A DNA stretch of 64,000 bases from Planctomycetota bacterium (GTDB lineage Bacteria > Planctomycetota > SZUA-567 > H5-PLA8). The stretch spans positions 62,001 through 126,000 of the forward strand of contig JAOSKN010000003.1 in NCBI GenBank assembly GCA_027493525.1. The letters are read 5' to 3'. Both the position numbers and the translations under genes were made by a program. Positions 55,097 to 63,034 of the stretch are shown one piece after another. The notes under the pieces are model-generated. The model had not been told where the DNA came from and made no database searches. It was given only the letters and a program-made list of their open reading frames with translations. Each line of letters opens with the position of its first letter. Within the stretch, counting starts at the first letter, position 1.

Positions 55097-56749
55097 ATGG
55101 AACTTAGAACCAAGCGCAGCGTCATCGGGATTCTGGGCATCCTGTTCCTGATCTCGCTGATCTTCGTCCAATGGATGGAGGTCGTGCGGAAGCAGGAGGA
55201 GTCCGGGCGGCGCGAGGCGCCCGTGGCCGTGCCGGCCACGAGCCAGGCCTGCGTGGACTGCCACCGCAACGCGCAGCCTGGAATCGTGGCGCATTGGGAG
55301 GGCAGCACGCACGCGCGAAAGGGGATCGGCTGCGCCGACTGCCACAAGGCCGAGGAAGGGGACGCCGACGGTTTCGCGCACTATGGCGCGCACATCGCCA
55401 CGATTGTCACGCCGCGCGACTGCGGGAAATGCCACCAAAAGGAAGCCGAGCAGTTCGCGAGCAGCCATCATTCCAAGGCCGGCAACATCCTTGCATCGCT
55501 GGACAACTTCCTCGCCGAAACCGTGGAAGGTTCGCGTGTGCCGTTCGATCCTCACGGAGCGACGCCCGGCATGAGCGTGGTCAAGGTCCACGGCATGGCC
55601 AGCGCCGAGAGCGGCTGCCAGCAGTGCCATGGCAGCAAGGTCGCGCTCCTGGGCGCCGACGGAAATCGCATCGGCATGGACGAGCTGAAGCCCGATGAGC
55701 ACGGCCGCCCTACGGACCTTAACGCGGTCGCGCGCATTTCTCGGAGCGAGGACGGAAAGCCGCTCTTTCATGCCGGCACGTGGCCCAACACGGGAATCGG
55801 ACGGATTAACCTCGACGGCAGCCGCGGGTCGTGCAGCGCTTGCCACAGCCGTCACGACTTCTCCCCGCGCCGCGCGCGCCAGCCGGAGAACTGCGCCAAG
55901 TGCCACCTCGGCCCCGACCACCCGCAGAAGGAGATCTACGACGAGTCCAAGCACGGCGTCGCGTACCGGGACCTGAAGGAGCGCATGAACCTCGACGCCG
56001 AGGCCTGGGTGCTCGGGCGCGATTACACCGCCGCGCCGACCTGCGCCACCTGCCACATGTCCGCCAACACGCGCGATCCCGTCACCCACGATCCGGGCGA
56101 GCGGATCAGTTGGACCAACCGTCCGCCCATCAGCGTGAAGATGGACACCGACGCCGAGCACCGCATCGTGACGGAAGCCGATCCCGAGAAGCGCCGCGCG
56201 CAGATCGCCGATACCTCCGAGCAGAAGCGCACGCGCATGAAGAACGTCTGCGGGCACTGCCACGCGCCCGAATACGTCAACGGGTTCTACAAGCAGTACG
56301 ACGCGCTGGTGGTGCTCTACAACGAGAAATTCGCCCGCCCGGGCCAGCGGCTCATGGCTGTGCTGCTCGAGCAGGGCCTGCGCACGAAGACGGAGTTCGA
56401 CGAAGAGGTCGAGTGGACCTGGTTTTATCTCTGGCACCACGAGGGCCGGCGCGCGCGGCATGGCGCGTCGATGATGGCGCCGGACTATACACATTGGCAT
56501 GGTATGTTTGAGGTCGCCGAGCGGTTCTACATGGAACTGATCCCGCAGGCCCGCGAAATCGCCGCGCACGCCATCGCCCACGGCCGGGAAGCCCAAGGCA
56601 AGGCCGTCTACGCGGCGATCGACGAGATCCTGGCCCGGCCGGAGCACAAATGGTTCAAGGAAGGCGCCGAAGGTCAGACCGAGGCCATCCGGAAGGCGAT
56701 GCAGGAACGGTATGGGCAGGGCTCGTCCGGCGGCGCAAAGGAGCCGTGA
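55097..56749 (+). CDS. Membrane-anchored octaheme cytochrome c, hydroxylamine-oxidoreductase (HAO) type
   Basis: A 550-residue protein. The N-terminal helix (about 8-26) has no clear cleavage site, so it is probably a membrane anchor. Eight CxxCH motifs follow, with first Cys at 52, 79, 109, 174, 246, 266, 316 and 385. The spacing, the segment EYVNGFYKQYDALVVLYNEKF after the last motif, and DYTHWHG (Y464-H468) near the C-terminus fit the HAO family of octaheme cytochromes. In HAO a C-terminal Tyr crosslinks to the active heme P460; whether Y464 is that residue needs an alignment. The likely role is hydroxylamine or hydrazine oxidation, or nitrite reduction, linked to the adjacent Rieske/cytochrome b. 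A porin follows with the start overlapping the stop. Confidence 0.93.
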   Translation: MELRTKRSVIGILGILFLISLIFVQWMEVVRKQEESGRREAPVAVPATSQACVDCHRNAQPGIVAHWEGSTHARKGIGCADCHKAEEGDADGFAHYGAHIATIVTPRDCGKCHQKEAEQFASSHHSKAGNILASLDNFLAETVEGSRVPFDPHGATPGMSVVKVHGMASAESGCQQCHGSKVALLGADGNRIGMDELKPDEHGRPTDLNAVARISRSEDGKPLFHAGTWPNTGIGRINLDGSRGSCSACHSRHDFSPRRARQPENCAKCHLGPDHPQKEIYDESKHGVAYRDLKERMNLDAEAWVLGRDYTAAPTCATCHMSANTRDPVTHDPGERISWTNRPPISVKMDTDAEHRIVTEADPEKRRAQIADTSEQKRTRMKNVCGHCHAPEYVNGFYKQYDALVVLYNEKFARPGQRLMAVLLEQGLRTKTEFDEEVEWTWFYLWHHEGRRARHGASMMAPDYTHWHGMFEVAERFYMELIPQAREIAAHAIAHGREAQGKAVYAAIDEILARPEHKWFKEGAEGQTEAIRKAMQERYGQGSSGGAKEP

Positions 56750-58239
56750 TGCCCATGACTGGCGTTGCGAATCGCGTATTGGAGCGTCCTGAATTGGCGA
56801 AGATTCCATTTCTCGCGGCATGGCTGCTCGCCGCTTGCGCGCTCTGCGCGGGGGAGGGCGCGTACGCGCCGGGGCCACAGGAGGCCAAGGCCGAGGCGCG
56901 GAAAGCACTGGAGGCTCCGGCGCCCGCGGCCGAAGGCGCCGTGCCCCTTCCCGAACTCACGCAAGCCCTTGAAGTCGTCAAGAACATCCCCGTCGGGCCA
57001 GTCAAAGTCAGCTTTGGATTGGATCACCGCACCCGCGTGGAGGTCTGGGACCATCGTTTCCTGCCCGGCGGGAATCTGTATACCAACGGCGTGACGTTCA
57101 TGCGTAACCGGTTCTGGATGGACTGGGAGCTCCACGAACACCTGCGGCTCTTCGCGATGGGGCAGGACGCGCGCAAAGATGGCGACGTCCGCGCGCAGCG
57201 GCGCTTCTGGGAGGACAAACCCGACCTGCTCGAAGGCTTTCTCGATCTGCGCAAGCTCTTCGGCGCAGACCTTACCGTACGTCTCGGGCGGCAGCCGCTC
57301 AAGTACGGCAACGAACGGCTTGTCGGAACGTTCGAATGGTCCAACCCGGGCCGGCGCTTCGACGGCGTCCGCGTTTTCTGGAAGAGCAGGAACGGAGACT
57401 GGAGCGCCGACGGATTCGCGACGAAGGTCGTCGCGATCGACCCCGAGGGCTTCAACGAGTCCGAGCCGACCGAGGAATTCTACGGCCTCTATGCCGGATA
57501 CCACGGCATCGAGCGGCACCACTTCGAGGGTTACGCCTTCGCGCGCCTCAACGAGAACGATAAGATTCCCGACGAACTGCACAATCCCGGCGCGGGCGTC
57601 TCCAGCCTGGGCGACCTGCGCGTCTTCACCCACGGCTTCCACTTGTACGGTGGGAAGTTCTGGAATGCGCTCGACTACGACGTCGAGGGCGCGTTTCAAT
57701 GGGGCGGCGTGGGGCGGGGGAACCTGCGGGCCGGCGCGCTGCACGCCGAACTGGCCTGGACCTTCGCGCCGAGTTGGAAGCCGCGCCTCTCCGCCGAATA
57801 CAACTACGGGAGCGGGGACGGCGATCCCGACGACGGCGACAGCGGGACGTTTAACAATCTGTTTCCGACCAATCATCTCCATTACGGTTACAGCGACTAC
57901 GTCAACTGGTCCAATACCCACAACATCGGCCTAGGCTTCTCCGCTTCGCCGTACGCGGGAATCACCGTCTGGGCCAAGGCGTGGCAGTTCTGGCTGGCCG
58001 AACGCGAAGACGCCTGGCGCAACGCGGCGGGAGGCGTATTGGGGCGGGATCGAAGCGGAAATTCGGGTAATCGCGTGGGACAGGAGTACGACCTGGGCGT
58101 GAGCGCGAAGATAAACCGCCATATTTCGGCGCAAATAGGTTTCAGTATTTTCGAAGGGGGCCGATTCGTGCAGGAAACGCGCGACGGGCAACAGGAAATG
58201 AGCCGCTTCCTCTGGGCGCAAGCCGAGCTGAAGTTCTGA
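56749..58239 (+). CDS. Outer-membrane porin, alginate-export (AlgE-like) type
   Basis: A 496-residue protein. A signal peptide (FLAAWLLAACALCAGEGAY) is followed by an acidic linker and a beta-barrel domain with alternating strands: RVEVWDHRF, NRFWMDWELHEHLRLFA, VRLGRQPLKYGNERLVG, and TFNNLFPTNHLHYGYSDYVN, a region typical of the alginate_exp family. It ends in an aromatic residue (Phe), as outer-membrane barrels do. The start lies in TGATG, overlapping the octaheme gene, with AAAGGAG 6 bp upstream. Its place in the operon suggests it admits or exports a small charged solute for the cytochrome complex, which is inference. Confidence 0.9.
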   Translation: MPMTGVANRVLERPELAKIPFLAAWLLAACALCAGEGAYAPGPQEAKAEARKALEAPAPAAEGAVPLPELTQALEVVKNIPVGPVKVSFGLDHRTRVEVWDHRFLPGGNLYTNGVTFMRNRFWMDWELHEHLRLFAMGQDARKDGDVRAQRRFWEDKPDLLEGFLDLRKLFGADLTVRLGRQPLKYGNERLVGTFEWSNPGRRFDGVRVFWKSRNGDWSADGFATKVVAIDPEGFNESEPTEEFYGLYAGYHGIERHHFEGYAFARLNENDKIPDELHNPGAGVSSLGDLRVFTHGFHLYGGKFWNALDYDVEGAFQWGGVGRGNLRAGALHAELAWTFAPSWKPRLSAEYNYGSGDGDPDDGDSGTFNNLFPTNHLHYGYSDYVNWSNTHNIGLGFSASPYAGITVWAKAWQFWLAEREDAWRNAAGGVLGRDRSGNSGNRVGQEYDLGVSAKINRHISAQIGFSIFEGGRFVQETRDGQQEMSRFLWAQAELKF

Positions 58240-58260
58240 CTCCTGCTGCAGGCGGCGCTT

Positions 58261-59319
58261 TTACACCAGCGCGGCCGCCGCCTCGACCCGCTCCCGAGGC
58301 GCGTGCTTTTCCGCCGGGGGCTTCGGGGGCAGTTCGGGCTCGAATTGGTAGCCCGGCTCGGATTTCTGCCGTTCGAGGATCGCCGCGATCTGGGTCCACG
58401 TCTCGTACAGCCCGTTCGGGCAGTGCGGCATCTCCTTCTTGATCAGCCGGTGCAGCCGGCCAAGCTTGTAGCAGGGCACCGCCGCGTACATGTGGTGCTC
58501 GGTATGGTAGTTCATGTGCCAGTAGAGGAATTGCAGGATCGGATTGAGGTAGATCGTGCGGCAGCAGAGCCGGAAGTCGGGCACGTTGTCGCGCAGGCCG
58601 ACGTGCTGGGCGCTGTTGCAAAGAAAGTGCAGCCCGCCGCCAAAGCATTTCGGAAGGGAGAGCAACACGGGGATGATCCAGTACCCGAAGTAGATGCTCA
58701 CTGCGGCGATGCCGAGATGCCCGGCGAGCAGGAAACGCGACCAGTTGAAGAGCTTGCGCCGCTCGCGCGGGTTATCGTCGAAGAGATGGTGCTCCCACTT
58801 GCCCTCGAGCCGCCCGCGGCTCAGGCGCAGATTGCCCTTGATGAAGTGATAGGGCGCCCAGGGATTGAAGAAGGCCGTCTTCAGGACGCCCTTCAGCGAG
58901 TAGCGTTGAGGCAGGACCACCTCCAGGTCGTCGGGTGGATGTAGCGTGTACTTATGGTGCTCGGTGTGGCTGGCCCAGAAGGCGATGTGATTGTACTGGC
59001 CCAGGAAGCTGTAGACCCACAAGAAGAAGCGATTCAACGCGCGAGTCTTGAAGACCGAGTCGTGGATCAGTTCGTGGAAGCCGTTAATCAGGAAGTGCCA
59101 GCACACGCCGTGCAGGTAGACCCATGCCAGGGTCGCATACCAAGGCCAATAAAGGGAAGAAAGGAACGCCGCCGTCCCCGTGGCCGCCAGCACGCCCAGG
59201 AAGCCGGCCGTTTGCAGGAAGCCCAGGACGTCGCTGCGCCGGTTCAGCTCGGCCAGTTCGTCGCGGCTGACCTGGCAGCGATACCACTTGACCGCCTCAC
59301 CCTGCGTACGCTCGCTCAT
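58261..59319 (-). CDS. Fatty acid desaturase-family protein
   Basis: A 352-residue integral membrane protein with the three histidine boxes HELIH (82-86), HTEHH (118-122) and HTEHH (272-276) that bind the di-iron centre, and four main helices. It introduces a double bond or hydroxyl into an acyl chain or related lipid, using electrons from a ferredoxin or cytochrome b5-type donor. The C-terminal 50 residues are soluble and Pro/Glu/Ala-rich. It converges on the porin gene with 21 bp between stops. Confidence 0.93.
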   Translation of the reverse strand: MSERTQGEAVKWYRCQVSRDELAELNRRSDVLGFLQTAGFLGVLAATGTAAFLSSLYWPWYATLAWVYLHGVCWHFLINGFHELIHDSVFKTRALNRFFLWVYSFLGQYNHIAFWASHTEHHKYTLHPPDDLEVVLPQRYSLKGVLKTAFFNPWAPYHFIKGNLRLSRGRLEGKWEHHLFDDNPRERRKLFNWSRFLLAGHLGIAAVSIYFGYWIIPVLLSLPKCFGGGLHFLCNSAQHVGLRDNVPDFRLCCRTIYLNPILQFLYWHMNYHTEHHMYAAVPCYKLGRLHRLIKKEMPHCPNGLYETWTQIAAILERQKSEPGYQFEPELPPKPPAEKHAPRERVEAAAALV

Positions 59320-59623
59320 GACCGGCTACTCCTCGACCGCGGCATATCCCCGGAGCACATGTGTTGATATTTAATCTCGTGCCGCGGGGCTCGCGTACAC
59401 CATCCTATGAAAGATGTCCATGGTACTACGCCTGGCCAGGCGGCTCGCGAACGGGGCGGGCAAGGCGCGCGCGAAGCAGTAGAGTTATGCCGGTTAAGCG
59501 TTCCCGCATTCCAGGCGCTACCGAGGAGACTCCTCCGCTGCATGAAGCTCAACCTGCGTCCCGGGCATCCCCGGCTCTTTCTGGCGCCTGGCGAACTGAG
59601 CGCTTTCAGGCGCGCCGCGGCGC
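59320..59623. other. 304-bp gap without a gene
   Basis: Upstream region of the desaturase. It contains an AT-rich stretch at about 59362-59374 that may be part of its promoter, and a weak GAGGAG-ACT-CCTC hairpin near 59525. No coding region, strong hairpin or array is seen. Confidence 0.5.
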
Positions 59624-60100
59624 CTATTTCAGCACGACGTACAGTGCGTCCGCCGGAAGCTTCACCTGTTTCCCGCCCTCGGCGTCGCTCAGTTCGATCT
59701 TGCGGAGCGGCATGAAGTTCACGTCGCGGACGACCGCGGTATTCAGCGCGCTGTTTCGAATCGTGAGCGTCACGTCGGCGCCGACGATTTGCCAGGACGC
59801 CTTGCCGAAGTTGACGATTTCCTCGCCCTCCCGCTGGTCCTTGCTCACCTTGGCCGGCTTCGTCCGCAAACCCGTGGGCCGCTCGGTCGTCCCGACCTGC
59901 CCGAGCACCTGGGTGGGCTCGGCAAGCGGCCTGTCGTCGAGGCTCACGGCGAGCAACGTTCCGTACGGGTTGCCCAATACGATCGTCACCGCGCCGAGCT
60001 TGAATGCGCCGCCCTTCGCAAGAAACCGCGTTACGCCTTGGGCGCCGCAGCCGCATTCCGTGATTCGGGAACGGAATGCCAGATCGGGCAGCCTATTTAT
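59624..60100 (-). pseudogene. C-terminal fragment of an unknown protein
   Basis: A coherent coding stretch (KLGAVTIVLGNPYGTLLAVS, IVNFGKASWQIVGADVTLTI, KLPADALYVVLK) ends at 59624, but no start codon with a ribosome site is seen; the first usable ones are a GTG near 59989 or none. The end resembles the C-terminal beta sandwich of a larger secreted enzyme. A short AT-rich TTTTTTATAAAT lies at about 60096-60108. It is probably the remnant of a gene whose 5' part was lost when the AraC gene came to lie beside it. Confidence 0.5.
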
Positions 60101-60134
60101 AAAAAACCCATGCTGGGATGGCCCCAGCGGCAGG

Positions 60135-61032
60135 CTATTCGTGCCCGCCTTCCCGCAGCCGTTTCTGGAAGCCCTGCGGGGAGACGCCCATCGCGGCTTT
60201 GAACTGGGAGGAAAAGGTAAACGGATCCGGATAGCCCAGCTCCGCGGCGACACACTTCACCGAGTGTTGGGGGAGCAGCCGGCAGGCGCGCTGGATCCGC
60301 TGGCGGATGCGATAGGTGCCCGGCGAGACGCCAAGTTCCTCGCGGAAGTGCTTGCGGAATGTCGCGTACGAGAGCCCCAGGTCGCGGGCGATCTCTTCCA
60401 GGGGTTCGCGTCCGTCGGCGCTCTGCTCCAGCATCCGGCAGGCCTCGTGGATCCGTTTGCGCGCCTCGTCCTCGCTCGAACGCGCCCGCGCACGATCCCA
60501 AAGTCCGTTGAGGAACTGCAGGACTTCCACGAGCACCAGGCGCGACGGGGCTTCCCGCTCGGGAACGGCCAGGCGCGCCTGGAGTTTCCGGAACTCGCGG
60601 ATCAGGTTCGCGGGCGCGCCGATGTCGAGCACCGGCTGCGCGGGGGAGCAGCAGCGCGGCCTCCAGCCCCAGGCTCGTCGCTTCGTCCAAGACGATGAAC
60701 AGCTCGGTGTAGCCGCTGCGCGGATCGTACAGCGAACCGTGCCGCCGCCCTGGAAAGCGATGGAACAGCGTGCCGGGCTTAAGCGGCCACTCGCGCCCGT
60801 CCGCTTCCAGGTAGCGCCCCGTGCCTCGCAGCACCAGATTCGCCGCGAAGCCCGGCATGACCATGTCCGCGTGCTGCGGCGGGGGGTCGTCGTGTTCGAT
60901 GAACATCGCCACCACGAAGCGGATTTTGGAGTCGAGGTGGATCATCCGCGTCACGCCCGAGCGTGGCAGGACTTCGGGGGGCAATACGAAAGCGGATGGC
61001 ATGGCCGCAGTGTAGCGTAGCAATTCCCCCAT
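60135..61032 (-). CDS. AraC-family regulator (one apparent frameshift)
   Basis: The first frame gives a cupin-like sensory domain (VVAMFIEHDDPPPQHADMVM, GTLFHRFPGRRHGSLYDPRSGYT, LFIVLDEATSLGLEAALLLP). It breaks at a G5 run (60642-60646, plus strand); the other frame resumes as AQPVLDIGAPANLIREFRKL, then the tandem HTH (LEEIARDLGLSYATFRKHFREE and LLPQHSVKCVAAELGYPDPFTFSSQFKAA). The joined product is about 299 residues, a normal AraC length. One extra base in the run explains the break. The start could also be at 61002. Its target is unknown; it is divergent from no gene in the window. Confidence 0.78.
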
Positions 61033-61053
61033 GCCAGCCGGGGTTCGAGGAGG

Positions 61054-61674
61054 TCAGCCCCTGGCCAGGACCCCGTAGCTCGAGAGGCCCAGCAGCAGCG
61101 CCTGCGCCCACCAGACGATCGGAGGGAAGAGCGGCACCCGCTCGTCGGGCTCGCCCCAGTATTCGCGCAACACTTTGACCAGCGCCCAGAGCTGGAGCAT
61201 CGAAAATCCAAGCGCGGGCAGCAGGACCACGTACTCGCTCCGGGCCCATTCAGGGTAGGGGAACCAGGGCGAGGCCAGCCAGCCCAGCGGCAGCGCGAAG
61301 CTCAACGAGCCGACGAAAAGCGCCAGCGCATCGCGTCGCCAATTGGCTTTGCCCATGACCAGGTATACGGCTCCAGCGGCCGTCAGCCCCATCGGGAGAA
61401 TGGCCAGGATCAGCAAGACGGCTGCCTTCAGGCCCCAGCCCTTGCGCGGCCTGGCCTCGCCGCTGGCGGGCTCGGACTCGGATGACGGACGGGCGAAGAG
61501 GCGCGCGAGGACGTGCGAGGCCGCCGCGAGGGCCGTAAGCGCCACGCACAGCGCCAAGATTGCCAAAGCCAACTTGAGGCCCATGGTCAGCGCCGCAAAA
61601 CGCCACCAGGGCAACGCGAGCAAGTCGTGCCAGAGTCGTTCCAGGGCGCCGAATTCGAAGGCCAACATGGGCAT
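61054..61674 (-). CDS. Integral membrane hypothetical protein
   Basis: A 206-residue protein with five or six hydrophobic helices (TMGLKLALAILALCVALTAL, AVLLILAILPMGLTAAGAVYL, LFVGSLSFALPLGWLAS, YVVLLPALGFSMLQLWALV, WWAQALLLGLSSYGVLA) and a short charged loop. It resembles Yip1/DUF-type small membrane proteins only in general shape. No family can be named. It lies 22 bp upstream of the AraC gene on the same strand. Confidence 0.65.
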   Translation of the reverse strand: MPMLAFEFGALERLWHDLLALPWWRFAALTMGLKLALAILALCVALTALAAASHVLARLFARPSSESEPASGEARPRKGWGLKAAVLLILAILPMGLTAAGAVYLVMGKANWRRDALALFVGSLSFALPLGWLASPWFPYPEWARSEYVVLLPALGFSMLQLWALVKVLREYWGEPDERVPLFPPIVWWAQALLLGLSSYGVLARG

Positions 61675-61745
61675 GGCAGCACGCTACCGGCCGAGCCGCG
61701 CAACACAAGATACGCCCGGCGAGTCGCCGGCCGCGCGCCTTCCAC

Positions 61746-61774
61746 TTGAAACCGCGCCGCGGGGCAGTACGAAT
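61746..61774 (+). promoter_or_regulatory. Putative promoter of the tRNA-His gene
   Basis: TTGAAA at 61746-61751 and TACGAA at 61768-61773 with a 16-bp spacer, about 38 bp before the tRNA. Confidence 0.35.
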
Positions 61775-61811
61775 GTCAGTTCGCGCGGCCATCCGCGCTG
61801 CGCGTTCCGGT

Positions 61812-61889
61812 GGTGGCTGTAGCTCAATTGGTTAGAGCGCCAGACTGTGGCTCTGGAGGTTGGCGGTTCAAGTCCGCTCAGCCACCCCA
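61812..61889 (+). tRNA. trnH: tRNA-His (anticodon GTG)
   Basis: The cloverleaf is clear: acceptor GTGGCTG/CAGCCAC, anticodon stem CCAGA/TCTGG with loop CTGTGGC (anticodon GTG), T-arm GGCGG-TTCAAGT-CCGCT and an encoded CCA. G-1 (61812), the identity element of tRNA-His, faces C73 (61886). Its 3' half overlaps the end of the serine recombinase reading frame on the other strand, which suggests a tRNA-associated integration site. Confidence 0.97.
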
Positions 61890-63034
61890 TACCCTGAAAT
61901 TGCCGTTTTCGCGACTTCGTCGAACGGGCAACGCCAGGTCAGTCTTAAACTTACCTCGTCCAATTCCCGGTTCGTGCAGAGAATTTCGAGCAGCTCCCGC
62001 CTGACCGAGTTGCACGAACCGAGCCAGGTTTCCGCCGCTTTCTGCGTCAGGTCGAAGATCGCCGTCGCCATGTCCGCGAACTCGGCGTTGACCTTGGTCT
62101 CCGAGGCCATTTCTTCCTGAACGCGCGCCAACTCGGCCTTGAGGCCCTCATTCTTCTCCTGGAATGTCTCCTGCTCGACGTCACCGGCGAGATACGTGTC
62201 GAGGAGCTTGGCTTTCTTGTTGAATAGCTCGGATTCTCTCTTCTGAAGGACGCGCCGGATCTTCTTCCGGTAGGTCTCCTCGTCGGACAGCGAGGCGCGC
62301 AGGGCCTCCCGGAACCAGGCCGTGACCTCGGGGGGGAGCCTGAGGCCGTTGAGCTGATCGACGATGGCCTGCTTCAGGTCGCTCGCCCGCCAGCGGACCT
62401 TCGGATGGCTCGGCGGCATGTCGTGGTTCGAGCACCGGTAGTACACGTGATTCTTGAAGGTTCCGTCACTCTGTCGCTTTTTAATCTCCTCGCCGGTAAT
62501 CGCGTATCCGCAGTACCGGCAGCGGAACAGGCCGCCGGAGAGTGGGAGGTTGACCTGCCTGATTCTCCGGTTTCGACCTGAGAGCAGGTCCTTGCAGACC
62601 TCGAAGGTCCCGCGGTCAATGAGCGGCTTGTGCTTGCCGGGGAACCGTCGTCCGTGCCAGTTGATGTCGCCGGCGTAGAAGGGGTTGTTCAGGATGTAGG
62701 ACACGGTCTTCCAGCGGAACCGCGGATTGGCAGGCTGGTAGACGTACCCCTCCTCGGCGAGCTTTTCCCCGACGCCATCGAGGGTCAAGTCGCCCAGGGA
62801 GAACAACTGGAACATCCGGACCACGGCGGGGCTGTGCTCGGGATGGACCTTGATGGGTTCCGCAGGATCGTCCGGATCGTTCACGTAGCCATAGGGCGCA
62901 TGGGTGGGAAGCCAGCCTTGCTGGACCTTCTCGTTGAGGCCCTTGAGGGTCTCCTCGCGGAGGTTGTCGGAGTAGAACTGCGCGACGGAGGCGGGGGTAT
63001 TGTCAAAAGTTGTGGATGGCGAGAGGAGAATCAT
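61868..63034 (-). pseudogene. Large serine recombinase lacking its catalytic domain
   Basis: The frame begins inside the IS end; real recombinase sequence starts about PASVAQFYSDNLREETLKG and holds the Recombinase domain (GWLPTHAPYGYVNDPDDP, RWKTVSYILNNPFYAGDINW), a zinc-ribbon (CRYCG, then YYRCSNHDMPPSHP) and a C-terminal coiled coil (QKRESELFNKKAKLLDTYL). The N-terminal catalytic domain with its serine nucleophile is missing, replaced by the IS256-type element, so the protein is inactive. Its last codons lie in the 3' half of tRNA-His, so the C-terminus was probably set by the integration event. Confidence 0.85.

Noticed and set aside
59316-60056. Minus-strand frame overlapping the gene remnant
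   Set aside because: Arg-rich translation without motifs; the competing frame gives a coherent protein end.
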